Source: Massilia sp. UBA2604
GTDB taxonomy: Bacteria; Pseudomonadota; Gammaproteobacteria; Burkholderiales; Burkholderiaceae_D
Assembly (NCBI GenBank): GCA_002339265.1
Contig: DDKG01000114.1
Coordinates: forward strand, 10,853-27,893
Direction of reading: 5' to 3'
DNA: 17,041 bases
Part shown: piece after piece, positions 1 to 7,003 of the stretch
Position numbering within the stretch: the stretch's first letter is position 1
Layout of the letters: each line of letters opens with the position of its first letter
Program-made: the position numbers and the translations under genes
The notes under the pieces: generated by a model
The model's database searches: none
What the model saw: the letters and a program-made list of their open reading frames with translations, nothing else
Told to the model about the DNA's origin: nothing

Positions 1-267
1 GGCCGCATCGGCAGCACGCGGCCGAACATCGCCACCGGCTGGGAGCTCGAGATCATCACCATGGTGATCCTGGGCGGCGTGAGCATCGCCGGCGGCGCCG
101 GCACCATCGGCGGCGTGCTGCTGGCGGTGCTGACGATGGGCGCCGTGACCTATGGCCTGGCGCTGGCCAACGTGCCCGGCATCTACATGACGATCGTGGT
201 GGGCGTGCTGCTGCTGGCGACCATTGCGCTGTCGCGCCTGTTGCGCGGCAAGCCGACCCGCCACTGA
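1..267 (+). CDS. Sugar ABC-transporter permease (RbsC-type), 3' end only
   Basis: The frame is open from base 1 to a TGA at 265-267, giving the last 88 residues; the start lies outside the window. The visible part is almost entirely hydrophobic, with two or three membrane segments, and carries the glycine-rich block VILGGVSIAGGAGTIGG typical of inner-membrane permeases in the ribose/xylose/rhamnose ABC importer family (BPD_transp_2). It ends with a short basic tail (RLLRGKPTRH), as expected for a cytoplasmic C-terminus. The sugar kinase starts 4 bases after the stop, so the two are almost certainly one operon. Given that kinase's type, the imported sugar is probably L-rhamnose or a similar deoxyhexose (inference). 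The fold assignment is firm; the substrate is not readable from this fragment. Confidence 0.85.
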   Translation, partial: GRIGSTRPNIATGWELEIITMVILGGVSIAGGAGTIGGVLLAVLTMGAVTYGLALANVPGIYMTIVVGVLLLATIALSRLLRGKPTRH

Positions 268-271
268 TTTT

Positions 272-1678
272 ATGGACCGATTCCACATGCATGCACATCC
301 GGATGACGCCCTGATCGTCCTCGACATCGGCAAGACCAACGTCAAGCTGGCCCTGGTCAACGCGGCCGGCAAGCTGCTGGCCGAGCGGCGCCGGCCCAAC
401 GCGATCCTGCAAGGCGGCCCCTATCCGCATCACGACACCGAGGGCATCTGGGACTGGATGCTGGCGACCTGCCGCGACTTCGCCGGCATGGCGCGGGTGA
501 CGGCGATCGTGCCGGTGACCCACGGCGCCACCGCGGCCCTGGTCGACGACGACGGCCTGGTGCTGCCGGCGCTCGACTACGAGGCGGCGCTGCCGGGACT
601 GGATTACGCCGCGTTGCGGCCGGCCTATGCCCAGACCTATTCGCCGCTGCTGCCGGCAGGCCTGAACCTGGGCCGCCAGCTGGCCTGGCTGCAGCAGCAG
701 TATCCCGAACGCTTCGCGCGGGCGCGCCACATCCTGATGTATCCGCAATACTGGGCCTGGCGCCTGTGCGGTGTGGCGGTTGGCGAGGCGACCTCGCTCG
801 GCTGCCATACCGATATGTGGGACCCGGTGCGGCAGGATTACTCGTCGCTGGTCGCGCGCATGGGCTGGCAGGCGCAGCTACCACCGCTGGCGCCGGCGTG
901 GGACGCGCTCGGCGCGCTGCGCCCCGAGGTCGCGCAAGCGACCGGCCTGGCGCCCGACTGCGAAGTCCTGTGCGGCATCCACGACAGCAATGCCTCGCTG
1001 CTGCGCCACCTGGGCCATGACAGCGCGCCGCGCACCGTGCTGTCGACCGGCACCTGGCTGATCGCCGCCGCCTTCGGCGCCGATCTGTCCGGCCTGCGCG
1101 AGGACGCCGACATGCTGGCCAACACCAACGCCCTGGGCCAGCCAGTAGCCTGCATGCGCTTCATGGGCGGCCGCGAATTCGGCGCGCTGGCGGGCGACCA
1201 GCCAGCCACCTGCTCCTTCGAACAGCTCGAACGATTGATCGCGCGCGGAACGATGGCGCTACCCTGCTTCGCCGACGGCGGCGGCCCGTTCGCGGGCCAG
1301 GCCGGCCGCATCGAGGGCCCGCCCCCATCCGACGTCGGCGAACGCTTCGCGCTCGCCACGCTGTACTGCGTCCTGATGACCGACTACTGCCTCGACGCCC
1401 TCGGCGCGCGTGGCCCGATCACGGTCGAAGGCAGCTTCACCGCCAACCCCTGGTTCGGCCCCCTGCTGGCCAGCCTGCGCTCGCACCAGGCTGTCGCCTA
1501 TTCCGACGACGCCAGCGGCACCACCTGCGGCGGCTGGCTACTGCGCTACCGCGACGCCACCCCAGCAAACCAACACCACCCCAAACCGCCACGCACGATC
1601 ACCGGCCTGTCCGCCTACCGCACCACCTGGCGCACCGCCCTCGCCACCCCCACCCCGCACCTATCCCACGCCCAATAA
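272..1678 (+). CDS. FGGY-family sugar kinase, RhaK-like (probable L-rhamnulokinase)
   Basis: A 468-residue cytoplasmic kinase, normal length for FGGY kinases, that phosphorylates a ketose or sugar with ATP. Visible motifs are the N-terminal phosphate-binding loop (LDIGKTNVKLALV, residues 17-29), the block YPQYWAWRL (158-165), the catalytic-base segment CGIHDSNASLL with D238, the second nucleotide-binding stretch STGTWLIA (258-265), and FMGGREFGAL. From memory, the blocks around TSLGCHTDMW and GIHDSNASLL match the rhizobial RhaK type, which works with a rhamnose ABC importer. The preceding gene is the end of such an importer. The start is uncertain: ATG 272 (4 bases after the permease stop) lacks a clear Shine-Dalgarno; ATG 287 is an alternative with GGA about 10 bases upstream. 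A longer in-frame start at 224 would overlap the permease and is unlikely. The last ~40 codons are C-rich and encode a Pro/His/Thr-rich tail unlike the rest. L-fuculokinase cannot be excluded. Confidence 0.85.
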   Translation: MDRFHMHAHPDDALIVLDIGKTNVKLALVNAAGKLLAERRRPNAILQGGPYPHHDTEGIWDWMLATCRDFAGMARVTAIVPVTHGATAALVDDDGLVLPALDYEAALPGLDYAALRPAYAQTYSPLLPAGLNLGRQLAWLQQQYPERFARARHILMYPQYWAWRLCGVAVGEATSLGCHTDMWDPVRQDYSSLVARMGWQAQLPPLAPAWDALGALRPEVAQATGLAPDCEVLCGIHDSNASLLRHLGHDSAPRTVLSTGTWLIAAAFGADLSGLREDADMLANTNALGQPVACMRFMGGREFGALAGDQPATCSFEQLERLIARGTMALPCFADGGGPFAGQAGRIEGPPPSDVGERFALATLYCVLMTDYCLDALGARGPITVEGSFTANPWFGPLLASLRSHQAVAYSDDASGTTCGGWLLRYRDATPANQHHPKPPRTITGLSAYRTTWRTALATPTPHLSHAQ

Positions 1679-1680
1679 CC

Positions 1681-1800
1681 CAACAATTAGGGTCAGAGTC
1701 GAATTATTGGCCAATTGCCCCTCAGATAATTAGGGTCAGAGTCGAGTTAACGGCTCAGCCGTAAAAGTTGTCAAACAATTCGACTCTGACCCTAATTGTT
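1681..1800. repeat. Repeat module 1: two direct and one inverted copy of a GGGTCAGAGTC element
   Basis: The core TTAGGGTCAGAGTCGAATT is present forward with its GGG at 1690, again forward (variant GAGTT) with its GGG at 1733, and inverted with its CCC at 1790-1792. The first and last copies form perfect inverted arms of 24 bases (1682-1705 and 1777-1800) around a 71-base loop, a MITE- or BIME-like layout. The inverted copy has its own palindromic ends (AAACAATT/AATTGTTT, 1773-1780 and 1794-1801), followed by a T run, so it could also end transcription of the kinase operon, though the stem is AT-rich and weak. The module starts 3 bases after the kinase stop. From memory, similar GGGTCAGAGTC motifs flank IS200/REP-associated tyrosine transposase genes in proteobacteria; no transposase is present here. 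Confidence 0.85.
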
Positions 1801-1912
1801 TTTGGGCTTCTGCGGGCCTCTTCGCGGTAAGAGTGCAGCTTCGAGCGCGAGAATCTGCGTCGGCGGAAAGACAAATACAGGGCAGACATTTCCCGGGCCT
1901 TTGCAGCGTCAT

Positions 1913-2032
1913 AATGAGGGTCAGAGTCAAATTTCTAAGCAATTGCTCACCGTATTAATAGGGTCAGTGTCAAATTATTGGCCAATTGATTTACTGAAGT
2001 TGGCAAACAATTCGACTCTGACCCTAATTGTT
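1913..2032. repeat. Repeat module 2: diverged second copy of the same module
   Basis: The order matches module 1: forward core (GGG at 1918, variant GAGTCAAATT), forward core (GGG at 1961, variant GTCAGTGTCAAATT), then inverted core (CCC at 2022-2024). The two forward cores are 43 bases apart in both modules; the inverted core follows 57 bases later in module 1 and 61 in module 2. The block AATTATTGGCCAATTG occurs once in each module but after different forward cores (1702-1717 and 1973-1988), so the copies are rearranged as well as mutated. The inverted core (2006-2032) is nearly identical to that of module 1 and has perfect AACAATT/AATTGTT ends. It lies 16 bases beyond the GH35 stop and may help end that transcript. 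Confidence 0.82.
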
Positions 2033-2048
2033 GGTTGAATAGGGTTGG

Positions 2049-5000
2049 CTATTTTTGGGGTAGCTGGTCCTGGACTTTCATGATCTCAAGCGGGACGCCG
2101 CCGCGGGTGGTGCGCAGGGTGGTCAGCTTGACGGGGTCCAGGGCGTTTTCGGGACGGCCGTCGGTTGTTACCGCCAATGCGATCGTGTTCTCGCCGTTCG
2201 GGTTCAGGATGCCGGGCGGGATGACGAAGGTGCGTTGGGGGCCGATGTGGGCGATGAACTGGCCCATGTTCCAGCCGTTGACGAAGATCAGCGCGCGGTT
2301 GTCGCGGTCGGAACGCGGCTTGGCGGTGTCGCCGAAGGCCAGGGCCAGCTGGACGTCGTGGTCGCGCGGCAGGTCGAGCTTGAATTGCGTGCGCAGCCAG
2401 TAGGTGCCGGCGGCTGGAGGGGCGTCGGTTGGACGGGCCGATTGCCAACCCTGGGTTGGCGCGGATGGCAGGTGCCAGCCGGCGCGCTCACCGTACAGGC
2501 CGCCGTTGTTCATCGGTCCGCGCACGCGGTCGACCAGTTCCTCACCGCCCTGGCGGCCCTGGATGCGCCAGGCGATCGGGGTGCCGAAGCGCTGGCCGCC
2601 ACGGCTCGTCAGCGAAGCCGAGATCAGGCCGCGCGCCTCGCGATGGAAGTCGTCCGCCATCAGGTTCCAGTTATGGCCGTTGTTGCGCACCATGACCGCG
2701 ATCACGTGCTCGCCCGGGGTGAGCTTGCCCAGGTCGAGCTTGACGCTGTCGGTGGTCTCCGGGAACGAGCGGCCGGTGTCGAGTTCGTGCTGGCCGACGA
2801 AGCGGCCGTCGATCCATACCTGGATCATGCCGGCGCCGCCGGCCCCGTAGAACAGCTCGAGCTGGTTTGCCTTGGGGTCGGCGCCGGTGAAGCGCCCGCG
2901 ATACCACACGTCGCCGTGATGGAAGCCGTAGTCGCTCATTGCCAGCGTCGGTTGGCCGCGCTCCGGCATGGTCCAGGTCTGGGCCGCCGATGGGCGCCGG
3001 TCGGCCTGCACCCAGGCGCTGTCGTCGAAGCGTGGCATCGCCTCCAGGCTGTCCATGCGCCGAGTCCAGGCCAGGCGCGCCAGGTCGGGCACGCGCACTG
3101 CATCGGGGCCCTTCAGGCTGACGGCGCGCACGCTACCATCCTGCTGGCGCGTGAGCGCCAATGGCTGGCCATTGAAACTGGCCGTCTCGAAGGCCGGACC
3201 CCAGATCTCGACGGCGCCGTCCTGGTCGACATCGCCCGTCATGGCCAGCGCGCCGCCGCTGAGCCGCGCCGAACGCACCAGCGCCGGCGTCAGCTGCAGC
3301 GCGCGCCCGGCGCCGGTGTCCTGGGTCCAGAAGCGCATGCTGGTCGCCTCGTCCGCCAGCAGGAGCAGCATCGGGGCACGCCCGCCGCCCGAGATGCGCA
3401 CCCGCGCCAGGCCATCATGGACGTAGTTCAGCACCAGGTCGCCCTTGGCCGCATCCCAGCGCGATTGCACCTTACCCGCCAGCACCTCGACCTTCGGCGC
3501 GCTGGCATAACGCAGCGCGGTCTCGCCTTCCAGCTTATCGCGGCCGTGCAGCAGCACGATGTCGCGTTCGCCGTCGCGCAGGTGCGTCTGCAGCTCGGAG
3601 GTCGAGTACACCAGGCGCTGGCGCTCCATGTCGTAGGACGCCAGCAGCATGCGCGCATCCTGGCCGCGCAGCGTAGATGCGATCGTGTACTCGCCGTCGC
3701 GCGTGGCCAGCCTGATGCTGAAGCGCTCTTCTCCCTTGCCATCGGTGGGATTGTGGGCCGCGAACAGCACGTGGGCGCCCAGGCGCTTGTTCACGTTGTG
3801 GTAGACCTTGACCTTGCCGTCCGGCGGCGCCAGCGGCGGCCCCTTGTCCATTTCGGCCAGCACCGCCTCGGCGGCCTGGACGAACATGCCCTGCTGCTTG
3901 AGCGCGTAAGCCTTGGGCCGCAGGCCGCGGTCTTCCGAGATCGCCGCGCCATAGTCGTACGAGGTGTAGACCACCGGGCCGGCCAGCCAGCCCCAGGACG
4001 TGCCGCCGAAGGTCATGTAGACGTTGTGGATCGTGATCCGGTTGATCAGGTTGGTGCCATAGAACACCCGCTGATAGCCCTTGCCCTGGCGCTCGGCGGT
4101 GCAGGCATAGGTGCCGTTCGAGCCCCAGTAGTCGAACCAGCCGCCGCCCAGTTCCGCCGCGAAGCCCGGCGTGCCGGGTGAAGACAGCGCGCCCGCGCGC
4201 GGGCCGGGCTTGCCGTAGATGCCCCAGTCCGGCGCCTGGTTGGCCCCTGCGGGGTTGGCGTGCACGTCGCAGCTGCCGCCCGGGTAGCCGTCGAAGGCAT
4301 AGATATCGGTCGGGCCGGGATTGGCCCACGCGGCGGTCGAGTCCTTCGGCGTCCAGTCGGGCAGGCGCCCGGCGGCGTTGTGGAAGAACGGCACCGTGAT
4401 GCCGTCGCGGCGCGCCTTGCGCGCCAGGTGCTCCATCTGGCGCACGTGTTTCGGCTCGACCTTGCCCAACTCGTTTTCGAGCTGGTAGGCGATCACGTTG
4501 CCGCCGCCATCGGTGACCTGATGGCGCGCGATGATCGCGTTAATCTGGGTCATCCACTCGTCCACTGCCGCCAGGTAGACCGGGTCGTCGGTACGCGCCT
4601 CGCCGCGGTTGCGGAACATCCAGCCGGGATAGCCGCCGCCGGTCAGTTCCGAATTGATATAGGGTCCAGTGCGCGCGATGACGTACATGCCCTCCTCTTT
4701 CGCGATCTGCAACGCGCGCTCGACGTTGCGGATGCCCGAGAAATCGTAGACGCCCGGCGCCGGCGAATGGTAGCCCCAATCGAAATAGAAGGCCACGCCA
4801 TTGAAGCCCAGCGCCTTCATCTTTTGCATCACGTCGCGCCACAAGGTCGGATTCGGCAGGCGGAACGGGTGGATCTCGCCCGACCACACAACCACCCGCT
4901 TGCCGTCGATCTTGAGGGAGTACTGGTCCCACTCCACCTTGCGCGGCTGCCCCTTGGGCCCAGAGACACCGGAGGCCAGCGTCTTGGCATCGTCGGCCAG

Positions 5001-5858
5001 CGCGCTGAATCCGGACGCCATCGCCGCGGTGCCGGTCAGGCGCCGCCGTTCGTTCCATGTGCGGCCGCCGTCATGGCTGTCGGCATGCCATGCACGCCTG
5101 CCGGCGTCGCTGCCATACAGGCGCAGCGCCGAGCCATGGCGCACCATGGCCGCCGCGGTCACGCCGGCGCCGAGCTTGTCCAGGGTGGCGTCGATCTTCC
5201 ACGGACCTGCCAAAGCGCCGGCGCGCGCCAGAACAAGGCGTCCGCCCTGCTGGCGTGCGACCGCCACATATCCCTCGCCATCGGCCAGCACCACCACATC
5301 GGCGTGACCCGCCAACCCCTGGAGGGGCCGCGGCGCCGACCAGTTGGCCATGTCCGCGTCCGGCGCGACGACCTGGGCGCCTGCAGTGCTCGCGAACACG
5401 AGCTTGATCGCGCCGTCACGCTCGCGCACCCAGCCCGGCTTGCCGGCACCGGCAGCGCCGCCAAGCGGGATGTCACGTACGAACTCCCATTGGCGAAGGT
5501 TGGCCGATTGCGCCAGGCCAATGCCGCCGGCACCGTTCGCGTAGGCCAGGTAGTAGCGGCCGTCAGTGTGGCGCACGAGCGCCGGGTCTTGCAGGGCGCC
5601 GGATGGCGGCGTCCAGGCCTCGGAAACCAGCGACGTGAAATCGGCGCCGTCGGTCGACGCCAGGATGCTCAGGGTGTTGGCCGCGCCGGCGGTCAGCGCC
5701 GGCATCAGGACCACCTGCCCGGCCGCATCCCTGGCCTTGGCGGCATCGGCCGCTGCCTGCATGCCCGATCCCTGGGGAATGCCAAGTTCCTGGGCCAGGA
5801 CCATCCCACCCACGCACATGGCCGCGCTGGCCGCCACTATCGAGTATTGCCACTTCAT
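2049..5858 (-). CDS. Exported GH35 beta-galactosidase with an N-terminal propeller-like region
   Basis: A 1269-residue exported enzyme expected to release terminal beta-galactosyl residues. Residues 1-22 are a signal peptide (hydrophobic core, cleavage near VLA-Q). Residues ~60-280 look like a GH43/sialidase-type propeller, with repeated strands such as LQDPALVRHTDGRYYLAYAN and DSHDGGRTWNERRRLTG. The GH35 barrel starts near residue 308 (WSGEIHPFR, then FYFDWGYHSPAPGVYDF). QLENELG places the acid/base at E463, and FAAELGGGWFDYWG places the nucleophile at E569, matching the GH35 family motifs. Two galactose-binding-like beta-sandwich domains follow (~989-1090 and ~1151-1235, ending VNGWNMGQF...IPPGILNPNGEN). 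The start is supported by AAGGAG at 5865-5870, 6 bases before ATG. The gene follows the GH43 gene by 42 bases, so the two are probably cotranscribed. The propeller-GH35 join is in one frame with no sign of error. The family is firm; linkage specificity is unknown. Confidence 0.93.
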   Translation of the reverse strand: MKWQYSIVAASAAMCVGGMVLAQELGIPQGSGMQAAADAAKARDAAGQVVLMPALTAGAANTLSILASTDGADFTSLVSEAWTPPSGALQDPALVRHTDGRYYLAYANGAGGIGLAQSANLRQWEFVRDIPLGGAAGAGKPGWVRERDGAIKLVFASTAGAQVVAPDADMANWSAPRPLQGLAGHADVVVLADGEGYVAVARQQGGRLVLARAGALAGPWKIDATLDKLGAGVTAAAMVRHGSALRLYGSDAGRRAWHADSHDGGRTWNERRRLTGTAAMASGFSALADDAKTLASGVSGPKGQPRKVEWDQYSLKIDGKRVVVWSGEIHPFRLPNPTLWRDVMQKMKALGFNGVAFYFDWGYHSPAPGVYDFSGIRNVERALQIAKEEGMYVIARTGPYINSELTGGGYPGWMFRNRGEARTDDPVYLAAVDEWMTQINAIIARHQVTDGGGNVIAYQLENELGKVEPKHVRQMEHLARKARRDGITVPFFHNAAGRLPDWTPKDSTAAWANPGPTDIYAFDGYPGGSCDVHANPAGANQAPDWGIYGKPGPRAGALSSPGTPGFAAELGGGWFDYWGSNGTYACTAERQGKGYQRVFYGTNLINRITIHNVYMTFGGTSWGWLAGPVVYTSYDYGAAISEDRGLRPKAYALKQQGMFVQAAEAVLAEMDKGPPLAPPDGKVKVYHNVNKRLGAHVLFAAHNPTDGKGEERFSIRLATRDGEYTIASTLRGQDARMLLASYDMERQRLVYSTSELQTHLRDGERDIVLLHGRDKLEGETALRYASAPKVEVLAGKVQSRWDAAKGDLVLNYVHDGLARVRISGGGRAPMLLLLADEATSMRFWTQDTGAGRALQLTPALVRSARLSGGALAMTGDVDQDGAVEIWGPAFETASFNGQPLALTRQQDGSVRAVSLKGPDAVRVPDLARLAWTRRMDSLEAMPRFDDSAWVQADRRPSAAQTWTMPERGQPTLAMSDYGFHHGDVWYRGRFTGADPKANQLELFYGAGGAGMIQVWIDGRFVGQHELDTGRSFPETTDSVKLDLGKLTPGEHVIAVMVRNNGHNWNLMADDFHREARGLISASLTSRGGQRFGTPIAWRIQGRQGGEELVDRVRGPMNNGGLYGERAGWHLPSAPTQGWQSARPTDAPPAAGTYWLRTQFKLDLPRDHDVQLALAFGDTAKPRSDRDNRALIFVNGWNMGQFIAHIGPQRTFVIPPGILNPNGENTIALAVTTDGRPENALDPVKLTTLRTTRGGVPLEIMKVQDQLPQK

Positions 5859-5900
5859 ACCGCACTCCTTCGCTGCATTTCGTCGTCGACAACTTCGGCG

Positions 5901-6935
5901 TCATCTCTCACTCGCCACCTCGCGGTCGGCCACCGGCTCACCGAAGTCGGGCATGCCGTCGGCGCGCCAGCCGATCGCCTGCGCCCGCGTGTGGCGGTTC
6001 GGGTCGCGCAGCGGCTCGCCCGCGATGTCACGGTAGTTGCGCGCATGGTAGACCAGGATGTCGGTCTTGCCGTCCGGGCTGGTGGTGAAGCTGTTGTGGC
6101 CAGGGCCGTACTGCTTGGCGCCCTCGCTGCTGCGCATGACCGGCTGCGGCGACTTGGTCCACGACGCCGGATCGAGCAGGTCGGCGTCTTCCCTCGCCCA
6201 CAGCAGGCCAAGCGCATAGTTGGCGTCAGTGGCGCTGGCCGAATACGTCATCAGGACGCGGCCATTCCTGACCAGCACGGCCGGCGCCTCGTTAACCAGG
6301 TGGCCACGCCGTTCCCAATCATGCTCGGGACGCGTCAGCAGCACGGCCGGCTGGCGGATCGCCAGCGGACCGTCCATTTTCGCCAGGTAGATATTGGTGC
6401 CCTTGCTGCCATCGGCCGCAACCTGGGTCCACGAGAGGTAGCGCTGGCCGCGATGGGCAAAGGTGGTGGCGTCGAGGGCGAAACTCTCCCAGCCGGTCTT
6501 GAGCTGGCCGCGCTCGATCCATTCGCCTTCGAGCGGATTTTCGGCGCCGTTCTCCAGCACATAGAGCCGGATGTCCCACACCTTGTCGGCGCGACCGGCG
6601 CTGAAGTACAGATACCACTTGCCGTCGATGCGGTGCAGCTCGGGCGCCCAGATGTGGGCCCCCATCTCGCCGCTGGCGTGCTTGCGCCAGATGACTTTGG
6701 CCTCGGCTTTCCCGAGCTCGTCGAGGCTGCGCGCGCGCCGCAGCTCGATGCGGTCGTACTCGGGAACGGTGGCCGTGAAATAGTACCAGCCGTCCGGATG
6801 CAGGGTGACGTGCGGATCGGCGCGCTGACGCACCAGGGGATTGGCGAAGCTGATATCGGTGTCGGCGGCGGGTGCCGGCGGCGCCTGGCAAGCGGCCAGC
6901 GACAGGCACAGCATCAGGAGAGCGACAGGTTTCAT
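5901..6935 (-). CDS. GH43-family glycosidase lipoprotein (probable alpha-L-arabinofuranosidase or related)
   Basis: A 344-residue five-bladed propeller enzyme. The N-terminus MKPVALLMLCLSLAAC has a lipobox (LAAC, C16), so the mature protein is probably a lipid-anchored periplasmic or outer-membrane enzyme. GH43 catalytic features are in order: base D40 in RADPHVT, pKa-modulating D155 in FALDATTF, and acid E216 in VNEAPAV. The blocks HIWAPELH (94-101), TYSASATD and YGPGHNSF are also typical. The length equals a single catalytic domain, with no accessory module. AAAGGA lies 4 bases before ATG 6935 and supports this start. It sits between the TonB receptor (68 bases upstream, with a terminator in the gap) and the GH35 gene (42 bases downstream). 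GH43 includes arabinofuranosidases, xylosidases and exo-galactanases; sequence alone does not decide, and arabinofuranosidase is my preference from the motif style. Confidence 0.9.
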   Translation of the reverse strand: MKPVALLMLCLSLAACQAPPAPAADTDISFANPLVRQRADPHVTLHPDGWYYFTATVPEYDRIELRRARSLDELGKAEAKVIWRKHASGEMGAHIWAPELHRIDGKWYLYFSAGRADKVWDIRLYVLENGAENPLEGEWIERGQLKTGWESFALDATTFAHRGQRYLSWTQVAADGSKGTNIYLAKMDGPLAIRQPAVLLTRPEHDWERRGHLVNEAPAVLVRNGRVLMTYSASATDANYALGLLWAREDADLLDPASWTKSPQPVMRSSEGAKQYGPGHNSFTTSPDGKTDILVYHARNYRDIAGEPLRDPNRHTRAQAIGWRADGMPDFGEPVADREVASER

Positions 6936-6951
6936 GGTGTCCTTTCAAGCG

Positions 6952-6984
6952 AAAAAGCCAGCCACCCTGAAAAGGCGGCTGGCT
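6952..6984 (-). terminator. Intrinsic terminator/attenuator between the TonB receptor and GH43 genes
   Basis: Read on the minus strand, 11-base arms (6984-6974 AGCCAGCCGCC and 6966-6956 GGTGGCTGGCT) enclose a 7-base loop. One pair is a G-U wobble, and the stem runs straight into a T tract (6956-6952). It starts about 20 bases after the receptor stop and ends about 16 bases before the GH43 ATG. This is a textbook rho-independent shape. Because the next gene follows so closely in the same direction without an obvious promoter, it probably reduces rather than abolishes read-through. Confidence 0.8.
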
Positions 6985-7003
6985 GCAGACATCGGGGCCG
7001 GGG

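Larger units (their letters stand above)
1679..2048. other. Gene-free stretch between convergent genes, filled with repeats
   Basis: These 370 bases separate the kinase (ending on plus) from the GH35 gene (ending on minus). They are visibly more AT-rich than the flanks. They hold two related repeat modules (1681-1800 and 1913-2032) and a 112-base GC-richer spacer (1801-1912) that I cannot assign. Short open frames cross the region on both strands but run straight through the repeats and lack ribosome-binding sites, so I do not call them genes. Confidence 0.8.

Noticed and set aside
1681..2032. CRISPR array
   Set aside because: Repeats are in mixed orientation, diverged, few, and separated by unequal non-unique spacers; no cas genes are present.
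1736..2038. Short open frames on both strands across the repeat region
   Set aside because: They translate the repeats themselves, lack ribosome-binding sites and resemble no protein I know.
2235..4181. 648-codon plus-strand frame antisense to the GH35 gene
   Set aside because: Composition is that of a mirrored GC-rich gene, and the opposite strand encodes recognisable GH35 C-terminal domains.
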